This document shows, in pieces, positions 32,465-41,442 of a stretch of DNA of 64,000 nucleotides. The DNA is from Microbacterium festucae (GTDB lineage: Bacteria; Actinomycetota; Actinomycetes; Actinomycetales; Microbacteriaceae). Positions within the stretch are counted from its first letter, which is position 1. The number at the start of each line of letters is the position of its first letter. Location: contig NZ_JAOEFC010000003.1 in the NCBI RefSeq assembly GCF_025421715.1, forward strand, positions 372,001 to 436,000, given 5' to 3'. A program made the translations under genes and the position numbers. The notes beneath the pieces are model-generated. The model was not told the DNA's origin. It was given only the letters and a program-made list of their open reading frames with translations, and ran no database searches.

Positions 32465-33762
32465 TGGGCGGCGGCGACCCCTACGTCCCCGAGAGCGGCG
32501 ACGCCTCGTTCGACGTCGACGGCTACGACCTGACGCTCGACTACACCGTGCGCACCAACCGGCTCGAGGGCCGGGCGGTCATCACCGCGACCGCCGTCGC
32601 GGCGCTCTCGGCGTTCAGCCTCGACCTGGTGGGGCTGCGCGCCACGCGCGTGCGCGTCGACGGCGAGCGGCGCACCGCGTTCCGCCAGGGGCCGCGCAAG
32701 CTGCGCATCACGCCGGCACGGCCGATCGCCGCGGGGGAGGCCTTCTCGATCGAGGTGACCTACGGCGGCGCGCCCGCCCCGCGCCGGTCGCGGTGGGGCA
32801 CGATCGGCTGGGAAGAGCTCGAAGACGGCGCGCTGGTCGCCTCGCAGCCCACCGGCGCCCCCACCTGGTTCCCGTGCAACGACCGGCCCGACGCGCGCGC
32901 GCAGATGCGCCTGTCGGTGACCACCGACGCCGGCTACACCGCGGTGCCCACCGGTCGCCCGGTCTCGTCGGTCGCGGCCCGGGGCCGCACGACGGTCGTC
33001 GCCGAGAGCCGTGTCCCCGTGGCCACCTACCTCGCTGCCGTGCACGTCGGCCGCTATCGCGAGAGCTGGCTCGCCGCCGACCCGCGCGTGCGGGTGTTCG
33101 CACCGCCGGCGCTCGCCGCCGACGCGGCCCGCGGGTTCGCCCGGGTGCCCGAGATGATGGCCCTCTTCGAGTCGGCGTTCGGGCCCTACCCGCAGGAGGA
33201 CTGCGCGCTCGTGGTCACCCCCGACGAGCTCGAGATCCCCCTCGAGGCGCAGGGCCTGGCCGTCTTCGGGGCCAACCACCTCGCGTTCGAGCAGCAGCGC
33301 CTCATCGCCCACGAGCTCTCGCACCAGTGGTTCGGCAACAGCGTCGGCATCGGCCGCTGGCAGGACATCTGGCTCAACGAGGGCTTCGCGTGCTTCGCCG
33401 AGTGGCTGTGGTCGGAGCGCTCGGGCGGTCACACCGTCGCGCAGAAGGCGGCGCGTCATCACGCCCGGCTGCACGCCCTGCCGCATGACCTCGTGATCGC
33501 CGACCCCGGGCCCGATCTGATGTTCGACGACCGCGTCTACAAGCGCGGCGCGCTCACCCTTTATGCCCTGCGGTGCGCCGTCGGCGCCGACACGTTCGCG
33601 CAGATCGTGCACGCGTGGGTGGCCGAGAACCGGCACTCGCTGGCATCCACCGACGACTTCCGCGCCTGCGTGGCGCGGGTGGCGGGCGAGGGGGCGGCTG
33701 CGGTGCTCACGCCGTGGCTGGATGCCGCGCCGCTGCCGCCTCTTCCCGCACCGCGACGCTGA
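32464..33762 (+). CDS. M1-family zinc metallopeptidase
   Basis: A 432-residue protein with the M1 zinc motif HELSHQWFG (His283, Glu284, His287) and the third ligand Glu306 in WLNEGFA. The substrate loop is LEAQGLAVFGANH, a variant of GAMEN. The N-terminal beta domain covers about 1-190; the large C-terminal helical domain of long aminopeptidases is missing, so this is a short M1 protein. No signal peptide. Its ATG overlaps the NRPS stop. In the poly-lysine producer Streptomyces albulus an M1-type aminopeptidase degrades the polymer, so trimming or self-protection is the likely role here; general peptidase activity is the alternative. Confidence 0.9.
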   Translation: MGGGDPYVPESGDASFDVDGYDLTLDYTVRTNRLEGRAVITATAVAALSAFSLDLVGLRATRVRVDGERRTAFRQGPRKLRITPARPIAAGEAFSIEVTYGGAPAPRRSRWGTIGWEELEDGALVASQPTGAPTWFPCNDRPDARAQMRLSVTTDAGYTAVPTGRPVSSVAARGRTTVVAESRVPVATYLAAVHVGRYRESWLAADPRVRVFAPPALAADAARGFARVPEMMALFESAFGPYPQEDCALVVTPDELEIPLEAQGLAVFGANHLAFEQQRLIAHELSHQWFGNSVGIGRWQDIWLNEGFACFAEWLWSERSGGHTVAQKAARHHARLHALPHDLVIADPGPDLMFDDRVYKRGALTLYALRCAVGADTFAQIVHAWVAENRHSLASTDDFRACVARVAGEGAAAVLTPWLDAAPLPPLPAPRR

Positions 33763-34273
33763 CCACGAGCCCCGCCGGTGCCGCCGGCTCCCACCCCGCA
33801 TAGGTGTGCGCCGATCCCGGCACGCGCGCCGTCCACCCGTCGGCGTGCGCGGTGACGCGCACCGTCTGCGGCGCGACGGCGAGGCCGCGGCCGTCGGCCT
33901 TCAGGGCCGCCTCCACGCGCACCCACTGCGTCAGCCCGCCGGTGACCACGCCCTGCCAGCCCGCGGCGTCGCGCACCGCATCGTCCACCGGCTCGGCGTC
34001 GATCCCGAGGGCGGCGATCCCCGTCGCCGGCGCCACCGCGACCACGGCGAGCCCGCCGGCATAGCTCGCTGACGCCCGCCACGCCGCACCGGCCACCGTC
34101 AGCGCGCCGTGCCCGTCGCTGCCGCACCGACCGCAGCGCTGCGCGATCACGGCATCCGGGTGGCCCGTCTGGGCGAGCAGGCCCCGCAGCAGGGCGCGCG
34201 AGGTCTCGCGGCGGGCAGTCCCGTCGGGCACGGGTGCCCACGCGAGCAGCACGCCCCGGCCGGCCCCGGTCAC
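33707..34273 (-). CDS. 4'-phosphopantetheinyl transferase
   Basis: A 188-residue Sfp/AcpS-type protein: the magnesium-binding GIDAEPV (Asp92, Glu94) and the WVRVEAALKADGRGL motif (Glu121, Lys125), which corresponds to WxxKEAxxKAxG with Val in place of the first Lys. It should attach phosphopantetheine to the carrier-protein serine of the adjacent NRPS (Ser559). Cys-rich QRCGRCGSDGHG is unusual and may bind a metal. It converges on the M1 gene and overlaps its last 56 bp. GTG start at 34273, 7 bp after the MutT1 gene stop, so it is probably transcribed with ppk-mutT1. Confidence 0.85.
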   Translation of the reverse strand: MTGAGRGVLLAWAPVPDGTARRETSRALLRGLLAQTGHPDAVIAQRCGRCGSDGHGALTVAGAAWRASASYAGGLAVVAVAPATGIAALGIDAEPVDDAVRDAAGWQGVVTGGLTQWVRVEAALKADGRGLAVAPQTVRVTAHADGWTARVPGSAHTYAGWEPAAPAGLVVSVAVREEAAAARHPATA

Positions 34274-34280
34274 CGGTTCG

Positions 34281-35219
34281 TCAGACCTTCGGCTCGTGCG
34301 TCTCGATCATGACGATGCCCGACCCGGGGTTGGTCGCCGACAGGTGCACGACCGAGAAGGCGCCCACCTCCAGCGCCGACGCGCTGCCGAGGTACGAGCC
34401 GCGCAGGGTGCCGGTGGCCAGGGCGAGCTCGGCGAGGATGTCGGGCAGCACCGGTCCGTGGCTGCACAGCACGGCGGGCTTGCGGGTGCGCACGCGCTTG
34501 CCGACCACCGCGCGCACCTGGGCGTCGCCGGCCTCCCAGGCATCCTGGCTCAGGCCGGGCTCGCGGGTGATGCGCTTGCCGAGGGCCGCCGCCAGCGGCG
34601 TGACGGTGGCCACGCACCGCACCGCACCGCTGGAGATGATCTTGCGCACCCCGAACGCGCGCAGCGGGCCCACCGCCGCGGCCGCCTGCTTCACGCCGCG
34701 GTCGGTCAGCGGGCGCGCCGCGTCGGCGCCCTTCCAGTCGTCGCGCGAGACCGCCTTGCCGTGGCGCAGCACGACGATGGGGAAGGTCGAGAGGATGCCG
34801 TCGCCGACGAGCTTCAGGAAGTTCTCGAGGATCTCGATGTCGACCGGGTAGCTCAGCCGCGACAGCGCCTTGCGCGGGCTCACCCACTCCAGCCCCGCGA
34901 TCTCTTTGTTGGGCACGAACGCCGAGTCGCGGATGGCCTCGTCGCTGGCCTCGGCTGCCCAGTAGTGCACGATCTTCTGGCGCTTGTTGGGCATGCGGTA
35001 GCGCGAGACGCCCACCGGCACTCCGAGGGACACCCGGATGCCGGTCTCTTCGAAGATCTCGCGCACGGCGGTCTCGGCGAGGGTCTCGCCCGGGTCGACC
35101 TTGCCCTTGGGCAGGGTGACGTCGACGTAGGCGGTGCGGTGGATGAGCAGCACCAGCAGGCGCCCCTCCACCATCCGCCACACCACGCCGCCCGCGGCGA
35201 AGACGGCGGTGTCGCTCAT
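34281..35219 (-). CDS. mutT1: NUDIX hydrolase fused to histidine phosphatase (MutT1-like)
   Basis: A 312-residue two-domain protein. Residues about 1-140 are a Nudix domain with the box [23 protein letters not shown]; about 150-312 are a SixA-like histidine phosphatase with VVLRHGKA (phospho-His) and [11 protein letters not shown]. Mycobacterial MutT1 has the same arrangement and hydrolyses 8-oxo-GTP and diadenosine polyphosphates; there too it neighbours ppk. Its ATG at 35219 overlaps the ppk stop (ATGA), so the two are translationally coupled. Confidence 0.9.
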   Translation of the reverse strand: MSDTAVFAAGGVVWRMVEGRLLVLLIHRTAYVDVTLPKGKVDPGETLAETAVREIFEETGIRVSLGVPVGVSRYRMPNKRQKIVHYWAAEASDEAIRDSAFVPNKEIAGLEWVSPRKALSRLSYPVDIEILENFLKLVGDGILSTFPIVVLRHGKAVSRDDWKGADAARPLTDRGVKQAAAAVGPLRAFGVRKIISSGAVRCVATVTPLAAALGKRITREPGLSQDAWEAGDAQVRAVVGKRVRTRKPAVLCSHGPVLPDILAELALATGTLRGSYLGSASALEVGAFSVVHLSATNPGSGIVMIETHEPKV

Positions 35220-37381
35220 CGCACCGCCCGCGAACGCCGCCGGCGCTGCACCTGCGCCATCGTCTTGTCCTGCAGGTCGATGAGCGGCTTGCCGTCGGCG
35301 CCGACCGAGTGGCGCGTCCACACGCCCTCGTCGCCCAGGTGCCACGAGCTCGTGGTGTCGGCCATCGCCAGGTCGAACAGGTCGACGAGCTCCTTCACGT
35401 GCGCCGGGGCGACCACGCGCACGAGCGCCTCGACACGGCGGTCGAGGTTGCGGTGCATCATGTCGGCGCTGCCGATGTAGACCTGCGGGTCGCCGTCGTT
35501 GTCGAACGCGAAGATGCGCGAGTGCTCGAGGTAGCGGCCGAGGATCGATCGCACAGTGATGTTCTCGCTCACCCCGGGCAGGTCGGTGCGCAGCGAGCAG
35601 ATGCCGCGCACCCACACGTCCACGCGCACCCCGGCCTGGCTGGCCCGGTACAGCGCGTCGATGATCTGCTCGTCGACCATCGAGTTGACCTTGATGCGGA
35701 TGCCGGCGGGCTTGCCCTCCTGCGCGTTGCGCCGCTCCTTGTCGATCTGCCGCAGCAGCCCCTTGCGCAGGTGCAGGGGCGCCACCAGCAGACGCTTGAA
35801 CTTCTTCTCGATCGCGTAGCCCGACAGCTCGTTGAACAGGCGGGTGAGGTCGCGCCCCACCTGCTCGTCGGAGGTGAACAGGCCGAAGTCCTCGTAGAGG
35901 CGGCTGGTCTTGGGGTTGTAGTTGCCGGTGCCGATGTGGCTGTAGCTGCGCAGCATCCCGTCTTCCTCGCGGATGACGTGCAGCAGCTTGCAGTGAGTCT
36001 TCAGCCCCACCATGCCGTAGACGACGTGCACGCCCGCCTTCTCGAGCTTGCGCGCCCACACGATGTTGGCGGCCTCGTCGAAGCGGGCCTTCACCTCGAC
36101 CAGCGCCAGCACCTGCTTGCCGTTCTGGGCGGCGTCGATGAGCGCCTCCACGATCGGGCTGTCGCCCGAGGTGCGGTAGAGGGTCTGCTTGATGGCGAGC
36201 ACGTGCGGGTCGCGGGCGGCCTGCTCGAGGAAGGCGACGACGCTCGTGTTGAACGACTCGTAGGGGTGGTGCACGAGCACGTCGGCCTTGCGGATCGCGG
36301 CGAACAGGTCGGCGCGGCCGTTCTGCTCGGCGGGCTGGAAGGCGGTGGCGGTCGTCGGCACGTGCGGCGGGTAGTGCAGCTCGGGCCGGTCGATGCGCGA
36401 CAGGTCGAACAGACCCCGCATGTCCAGCGGCCCGGGCAGGCGGTAGACCTCCTGCTCGGTGATGTCGAGCTCGTTGATGAGCAGCTCGAGGGTCACCTCG
36501 TCCATCTTCTCGGTGACCTCGAGGCGGATCGGCGGGCCGAACCGGCGCCGCAGCAGCTCGGCCTCGAGGGCCTGGATGAGGTTCTCGGTCTCGTCCTCCT
36601 CGATGACGACGTCTTCGTTGCGGGTGAGGCGGAAGCTGTGGTGCTCGAGGATCTCCATGCCCGGGAACAGGTCGCCGAGGTTCTGCGAGATGAGCTCTTC
36701 CAGCGGCAGGTAGCGCGCGGAGCGGCGCTCGCCCGACAGCTCGACGAAGCGGGGGAGCATCGGCGGCACCTTGAGGCGGGCGAACTCCTGGCGGCCGGTC
36801 TTGGCGTTGCGGATGCGCACCGCGAGGTTCAGCGAGAGTCCCGAGATGTAGGGGAAGGGGTGCGCCGGGTCGACGGCCAGCGGCATCAGCACCGGGAACA
36901 CCTGCGCCTGGAAGTAGTCGTACATGCGCGACTTCTCGTCGGGCGCCAGGTCGTCCCAGTGCACGACCTCGATGCCCTCCTTCGCCAGCGCGGGGCGCAC
37001 CTGCTCCTTCCACGCCAAGGCGTGACGCAGCTGCAGGGCGTGCGCGCTGGCCGAGATGTCGGCGAGCACCTCCTGCGGCGCCCGGCCGACGTTGGTGGGC
37101 ACGGCCAGACCGGTGAGGATGCGGCGCTTGAGGCCCGCGACGCGCACCATGAAGAACTCGTCGAGGTTACTGGCGAAGATGGCGAGGAAGTTCGCCCGCT
37201 CCAGCACCGGCACGGTCTCGTCCTCGGCCAGCTCCAGCACCCGCTGGTTGAACGCGAGCCAGCTGACCTCGCGGTCGGTGTAGCGGTGGTCGGGCAGCAG
37301 CGAGTCGAACGCCTCGACGATGTCGTCGAAGTCGTCGTCGGCGTCACCCAGTCCGGAGTCCAGCGGCTCGATGTCGATCAT
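35216..37381 (-). CDS. ppk1: polyphosphate kinase 1
   Basis: A 721-residue kinase that makes inorganic polyphosphate from ATP. The order of domains is normal: N domain with [18 protein letters not shown] (about 38-55), head domain with LPRFVELSG, then the catalytic C1/C2 domains with [15 protein letters not shown], the autophosphorylated His in [35 protein letters not shown], and the C-terminal [21 protein letters not shown]. Typical length is 690-740. ATG at 37381. It is cotranscribed with mutT1 and lies within the phosphate gene region. Confidence 0.97.
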   Translation of the reverse strand: MIDIEPLDSGLGDADDDFDDIVEAFDSLLPDHRYTDREVSWLAFNQRVLELAEDETVPVLERANFLAIFASNLDEFFMVRVAGLKRRILTGLAVPTNVGRAPQEVLADISASAHALQLRHALAWKEQVRPALAKEGIEVVHWDDLAPDEKSRMYDYFQAQVFPVLMPLAVDPAHPFPYISGLSLNLAVRIRNAKTGRQEFARLKVPPMLPRFVELSGERRSARYLPLEELISQNLGDLFPGMEILEHHSFRLTRNEDVVIEEDETENLIQALEAELLRRRFGPPIRLEVTEKMDEVTLELLINELDITEQEVYRLPGPLDMRGLFDLSRIDRPELHYPPHVPTTATAFQPAEQNGRADLFAAIRKADVLVHHPYESFNTSVVAFLEQAARDPHVLAIKQTLYRTSGDSPIVEALIDAAQNGKQVLALVEVKARFDEAANIVWARKLEKAGVHVVYGMVGLKTHCKLLHVIREEDGMLRSYSHIGTGNYNPKTSRLYEDFGLFTSDEQVGRDLTRLFNELSGYAIEKKFKRLLVAPLHLRKGLLRQIDKERRNAQEGKPAGIRIKVNSMVDEQIIDALYRASQAGVRVDVWVRGICSLRTDLPGVSENITVRSILGRYLEHSRIFAFDNDGDPQVYIGSADMMHRNLDRRVEALVRVVAPAHVKELVDLFDLAMADTTSSWHLGDEGVWTRHSVGADGKPLIDLQDKTMAQVQRRRRSRAVR

Positions 37382-37439
37382 CCCCTCATCATTGCAGGGC
37401 GAGGTGACGCGATTGTGAACGGCGTGCGCGTGTGGACGC

Positions 37440-38138
37440 TCAGGCGTCGGTGCGTTCGCGGCCGGCGCTGACCTGGTCGTCGTCGTACACGTTGAAGCGG
37501 TAGCCGACGTTGCGCACCGTGCCGATGAGCTGCTCGAGGTCGCCGAGCTTGGCGCGCAGGCGCCGCACGTGCACGTCGACGGTGCGGGTGCCGCCGAAGT
37601 AGTCGTAGCCCCACACCTCGCTCAGCAGCTGCTCGCGGGTGAACACGCGCGAGGGGTGCGTGGCGAAGAAGTGCAGGAGCTGGAACTCCTTGTAGGTGAG
37701 ATCCAGCGGCTTGCCGTGCACCTTCGCCGAGTACGACGACTCGTCGATGGTGATGCCCGAGGTCTGGATGCGCGAGGACACCGGGTCTTTGGTCATGCGC
37801 CCGATGGCCAGGCGGATGCGTGCGTCGACTTCGGCGGGGCCGGCGCCCACCAGGATCACGTCGTCCACGCCCCAGTCGGTCGACACGGCGGTGAGGCCGC
37901 CCTCGGTGACCACGAGCACCAGCGGGGCGTCGAGCCCGGTCGTGTTGAGGATCTTGCACAGCGACTTCGCGCCGACCAGGTCGATGCGCGCGTCGACGAA
38001 GATGACGTCGGCGCTGGGGGCGTTCACCAGCTGGGCGGGCTCGGCGGGAATCTGGCGCACCCGGTGGCTGAGCAGCTCGAGCGAAGGCAGGACGGGACCG
38101 CCGCCATGCGCGGAACTCAGAACGAGCAGCTGTGCCAA
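37440..38138 (-). CDS. atypical OmpR/PhoB-type response regulator (GlnR-like)
   Basis: About 232 residues. The receiver half (1-120) keeps an Asp in [10 protein letters not shown] but lacks the acidic pair after the first strand ([13 protein letters not shown]) and the usual Lys of strand 5, as in phosphorylation-independent GlnR-type regulators. The DNA-binding half is a standard winged helix: [55 protein letters not shown]. The TTG at 38138 is chosen because GGAGG lies 7 bp before it. A TAAGAT -10 (38179-38184, minus strand) is upstream. No kinase gene is adjacent. Confidence 0.85.
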   Translation of the reverse strand: MAQLLVLSSAHGGGPVLPSLELLSHRVRQIPAEPAQLVNAPSADVIFVDARIDLVGAKSLCKILNTTGLDAPLVLVVTEGGLTAVSTDWGVDDVILVGAGPAEVDARIRLAIGRMTKDPVSSRIQTSGITIDESSYSAKVHGKPLDLTYKEFQLLHFFATHPSRVFTREQLLSEVWGYDYFGGTRTVDVHVRRLRAKLGDLEQLIGTVRNVGYRFNVYDDDQVSAGRERTDA

Positions 38139-38233
38139 AGGGGATCCTCCCGGTGCGAGACGCCGGAGTCGTGCCCCCATCTTAGGACCACGCTCAGGTG
38201 CGCCCAGGTCGGGTGGTGGGTCACAATGGACCC

Positions 38234-38530
38234 GTGACCCTTCCCGAGCTCGCGCCGCGCCGCACCTACACGGCCGTCATCGCGACGTGGATCCTCGCCG
38301 CGGTGCTCGCGCTCGCCGTCGGACTGCTCGCTCCCGAAGACTGGCGTGCCGCCTGGATGCCGGTGGCGATGGGCGTCTGCTTCATCGCGGCGTTCGCGCT
38401 CAACCTCGCCTCGGGCCGGTCGCAGGGCTTCATCCAGCGGATCGCGGCGAGCGTGCTCGGCGCCCTCGTGGTGATGGGTCTCATCGGCGCGGGGCTCGGT
38501 CTTGCCTCCCTGTTCGGCGGCGCCGTCTAG
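38234..38530 (+). CDS. small membrane protein, unknown function
   Basis: About 98 residues with three hydrophobic helices (near 13-30, 41-57 and 70-92). The GTG at 38234 follows a CACAAT -10-like box by about 6 bp, so the mRNA may be leaderless. It is divergent from the response regulator and followed by a 37-codon membrane gene. No family recognised. Confidence 0.7.
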   Translation: MTLPELAPRRTYTAVIATWILAAVLALAVGLLAPEDWRAAWMPVAMGVCFIAAFALNLASGRSQGFIQRIAASVLGALVVMGLIGAGLGLASLFGGAV

Positions 38531-38540
38531 ACTGGGCGCC

Positions 38541-38654
38541 ATGGACCTCGTCGCACTCGAACTGTTCTTCGTGGGGCTGCTCGGGCTCGCCTCGCTCGCG
38601 ATCGTCTTCGTGTCGGGAGTCGTGCTCAAGAACCTCTACCGCGGCCAGCGCTGA
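38541..38654 (+). CDS. 37-residue membrane microprotein
   Basis: A short open frame, MDLVALELFFVGLLGLASLA, continuing through one hydrophobic helix (about 3-28) to the basic tail LKNLYRGQR. It lies 10 bp after the preceding membrane gene and 4 bp before the nitrobindin-like gene, in the same direction, so it fills an operon position exactly. Codon use is G/C-ending like its neighbours. Function unknown; a small subunit or regulator of a membrane protein is possible. Confidence 0.65.
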   Translation: MDLVALELFFVGLLGLASLAIVFVSGVVLKNLYRGQR

Positions 38655-38658
38655 GCCC

Positions 38659-39270
38659 GTGTTCGATCTGCCCACGGATCTGCCGGCCGACCTCGTGCCG
38701 CTGTCGTGGCTGCTCGGCGTCTGGGAGGGCACCGGGGTCATCGACTACGACACCGGCGACCACCACTACACGGGTGAGTTCGCGCACCGGGTGAGCTTCA
38801 GCCACGACGGCGGCGACCACCTCAACTACGCCGCGTCGGCGTGGCTGCTCGACGCCGACGACGAGGGCGCCCGCACTGCGCTGGTGGCCGAGACCGGGTT
38901 CTGGAAGCTCTCCCGCCCCGCGGGCGACGACGACGCCGGCCCGGGCCTGCTGCCCCCGCGCACCGCGCGGGTGGCGCGCCGCACCGCCGACGACGTCGAG
39001 GCGCTGCGCACCGACGCGGGCGGCTTCGAGATCGAGGCCGCGATCGTGCACTCCGACGGCATCAGCGAGCTCTACCTCGGCCAGGTCACCGGGCCCCGCA
39101 TCGATCTGGCCACCGACGCCGTCGTGCGCCCCGCCGGCGCGAAGGTCTACGGCTCGGCCACCCGCCTGTACGGCCTCGTCGACGGTCACCTGCTGTGGGC
39201 CTGGGACATCGCCGCCGTGGGCGGCGAACTCGCCTCGCACGCCTCGGCGCGCCTGGCGCGGGCCGAGTGA
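38659..39270 (+). CDS. FABP/nitrobindin-family heme-binding beta-barrel protein
   Basis: About 203 residues beginning VFDLPTDLPADLVPLSWLLGVWEGTG. The GVWEGTG motif and following YTGEFAHRVSFSHDGGDHLNYAASAWLLD, FWKLSRP and the C-terminal YGSATRLYGLVDGHLLWAWDIAA fit the nitrobindin/FABP-like family, whose bacterial members bind heme and isomerise peroxynitrite. The His ligand near the C-terminus would be in ELASHASARL. GTG at 38659; the stop shares its last base with the ATG of the ygfZ gene. Confidence 0.85.
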   Translation: MFDLPTDLPADLVPLSWLLGVWEGTGVIDYDTGDHHYTGEFAHRVSFSHDGGDHLNYAASAWLLDADDEGARTALVAETGFWKLSRPAGDDDAGPGLLPPRTARVARRTADDVEALRTDAGGFEIEAAIVHSDGISELYLGQVTGPRIDLATDAVVRPAGAKVYGSATRLYGLVDGHLLWAWDIAAVGGELASHASARLARAE

Positions 39271-40370
39271 TGACCACCGCAGCGGCCTCCCGCGTCTTCG
39301 CCGATGTGCCCGGCGCCGTCGTCGACGACGAGGGCCTGGCCCACCTCGGCGCACCGCTGCGCGAGCAGCGCCTGCTGGCCGAGGGGCGCGCCGTGGCCCC
39401 GCTCGGCGATCGCGCCGTGCTCACCGTGGCCGGCGACGACCGCCTGTCCTGGCTCGACTCGCTGTCGTCGCAGGCCCTCACCGCCCTGCCGCCCGGCGTC
39501 TCGACCGAGATGCTCATCCTCGACCCGCACGGGCACGTCGAGTACGCCGCCTCGGTGGTCGACGACGGTGAGCGCACGTGGCTCATCGTCGACGCCCCCG
39601 CCGCCGAGGGACTGCTCGCGTGGCTGCGTCGCATGCGCTTCCGCCTGCGCGTCGACCCGCAAGACGCCTCCGCCGACCACGTCGTCGTCGCCGGCACCGC
39701 CGCCGCCGTCGCGGGCCTCCCCGCCCTCGCCCGCTGGCAGGACCCGTGGCCCGGTGTCTCCACCGGCGGCTGGGGCTACGCCGAGCAGACCGGGCACGCC
39801 GCCGCGGGCCGCGACTGGACCGAGACCGTCGTCCCGGCATCCGCCCTCGACGCGCTGGCCGCGCAGGCCGCGGCGGGGGAGCGCGCGCTCGCCGGGCGCC
39901 TGGCCGCCGACGCCCTGCGCGTGGCCGCGTGGCGCCCGCGCGGCGCTGCCGAGGCCGACGGCAAGACGCTGCCGCACGAGGTCGACTGGCTGCGCACCGC
40001 CGTGCACCTGGCCAAGGGCTGCTACCGCGGGCAGGAGACCGTCGCCAAGGTGCACAACCTCGGCCACCCGCCGCGCCGGCTCGTCGCGCTGCAGCTCGAC
40101 GGCAGCGACGCGCTGCTGCCGGCGCCCGGCGACGAGGTGCACCTGGGCGAGGCCGTCGTGGGCACGGTGACCTCGGTCGCCCGCCACTACGAAGACGGCC
40201 CCATCGCCCTGGCGCTCGTGCGCCGGTCGACCCCGGCCGACACCGACCTGCAGGTGGTCACCGCCGACGGCGTCGTCACCGCGACGGCGCAGACGATCGT
40301 CCCCGCCGATGCCGGGGCCACCGCCGACGTGCCGCGGCTGCCGCGTCTGGGTCGCCGCACGTCGTCGTGA
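39270..40370 (+). CDS. ygfZ: folate-binding protein YgfZ/GcvT-like
   Basis: A 366-residue tetrahydrofolate-binding protein with the family signature KGCYRGQETVAKVHNLG (Cys251) and GcvT-like AVLTVAGDDRLSWLDSLSSQAL near the N-terminus. In other bacteria it helps assemble or repair iron-sulfur enzymes. The ATG at 39270 overlaps the previous stop (TGATG), giving a short operon with the nitrobindin-like gene, an order common in actinobacteria. Confidence 0.92.
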   Translation: MTTAAASRVFADVPGAVVDDEGLAHLGAPLREQRLLAEGRAVAPLGDRAVLTVAGDDRLSWLDSLSSQALTALPPGVSTEMLILDPHGHVEYAASVVDDGERTWLIVDAPAAEGLLAWLRRMRFRLRVDPQDASADHVVVAGTAAAVAGLPALARWQDPWPGVSTGGWGYAEQTGHAAAGRDWTETVVPASALDALAAQAAAGERALAGRLAADALRVAAWRPRGAAEADGKTLPHEVDWLRTAVHLAKGCYRGQETVAKVHNLGHPPRRLVALQLDGSDALLPAPGDEVHLGEAVVGTVTSVARHYEDGPIALALVRRSTPADTDLQVVTADGVVTATAQTIVPADAGATADVPRLPRLGRRTSS

Positions 40371-40386
40371 CGGTGGGGCGCACCCG

Positions 40387-41430
40387 GTGAAGCCCGGCCT
40401 CGCGCGGCTGCGCGAGTCGTGGCCGGCCATTGTGCAGATCGTCGTGGCGGCCACCGGCGCCTACGCGTTCTCGGTGTTCGTGCTCGGCCACAGCGCCCCG
40501 CTGCTGACGACGACGGTCACCATCTCGAGCCTGGGGCTCGTGCGCGACGCGCGCCCCCGCGTGCTGGCCGAGACCCTCGCCGGCATGGTGTTCGGCGTGC
40601 TCGTGGCGGAGGTGCTGCGCTTCGTGTTCGGCGCGGGGTGGTGGCAGCTGGGCCTGGCGCTGGCCCTCACCCTCGCCGTGGCCCGGTTCCTCTCGCCGCA
40701 GCCCTGGTTCGCGATCGCCGCGGCCATCCAGTCGGGCATCGTCATCGTCATCCCCGGCAACGAGCCGTTCGCCCGCCTGGCCGACGCGCTCGTCGGCGCG
40801 GTCGCGGCGCTGCTGGTGACCGCGCTGCTGCCACGGTCGGCGCGCAGCGTGCAGGCCCGCGACGGCCGGGCCCTGTTCGCCGCCTTCGACCAGGCCGCCG
40901 GCACGCTGGCCCAGGCGCTGCGCCGCGGCGACCCGCTGCGCGCCGCGCGCGGGCTCGAGACCGCCCGCGCCACCAACGAGCGCGTCGACACGTGGCGGGC
41001 GAGCCTGGACTCGGGCCGCGAGATCGCGCGCATCTCGCCGTTCCTGGCGCGGGAGCGCTCCGAGCTGGCACGGCACGCCGACGTGCTCGCCGCCATGGAC
41101 CTCGCGGTGCGCAACCTCCGGGTCGTCGCCCGGCGCGTGGTCTACGTCGTCGACGACGGGCAGGCCCGGCCGGTGGCGGCCGGCATCCTCGGCGAGCTGC
41201 AGCGCGGTGCGGCCCTCGTCTCCGACGCGCTCGACGACATCTCGCTGCAGCCGGTGGCGCGCGCCGTGCTGGTGGCGGTGGCCCGCCGCCTCGACCCGGT
41301 GGCCCTCATGCCGGGCGCCTCCCACAGCGACCAGAACGTCATCGCGGCGATGCGCCCCCTCGCCGTCGACCTGCTGACGGCGACGGGCATGAGCTCCGCC
41401 GAGGCGCGCGCGGCCTTGCCGAGGGTGTGA
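40387..41430 (+). CDS. FUSC-family membrane protein
   Basis: About 347 residues. Residues 1-160 contain five to six membrane helices (VQIVVAATGAYAFSVFVLG, MVFGVLVAEVLRFVF, LGLALALTLAVARFL, IAAAIQSGIVIVI, AALLVTALL) with the PRVLAETLAGMVFG segment seen in FUSC/aromatic-acid exporter-like proteins; the second half is cytoplasmic, helical and Arg-rich. Substrate unknown. GTG at 40387, 16 bp after ygfZ, so probably cotranscribed. Confidence 0.78.
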   Translation: MKPGLARLRESWPAIVQIVVAATGAYAFSVFVLGHSAPLLTTTVTISSLGLVRDARPRVLAETLAGMVFGVLVAEVLRFVFGAGWWQLGLALALTLAVARFLSPQPWFAIAAAIQSGIVIVIPGNEPFARLADALVGAVAALLVTALLPRSARSVQARDGRALFAAFDQAAGTLAQALRRGDPLRAARGLETARATNERVDTWRASLDSGREIARISPFLARERSELARHADVLAAMDLAVRNLRVVARRVVYVVDDGQARPVAAGILGELQRGAALVSDALDDISLQPVARAVLVAVARRLDPVALMPGASHSDQNVIAAMRPLAVDLLTATGMSSAEARAALPRV

Positions 41431-41442
41431 GCGCGGCGCCGG

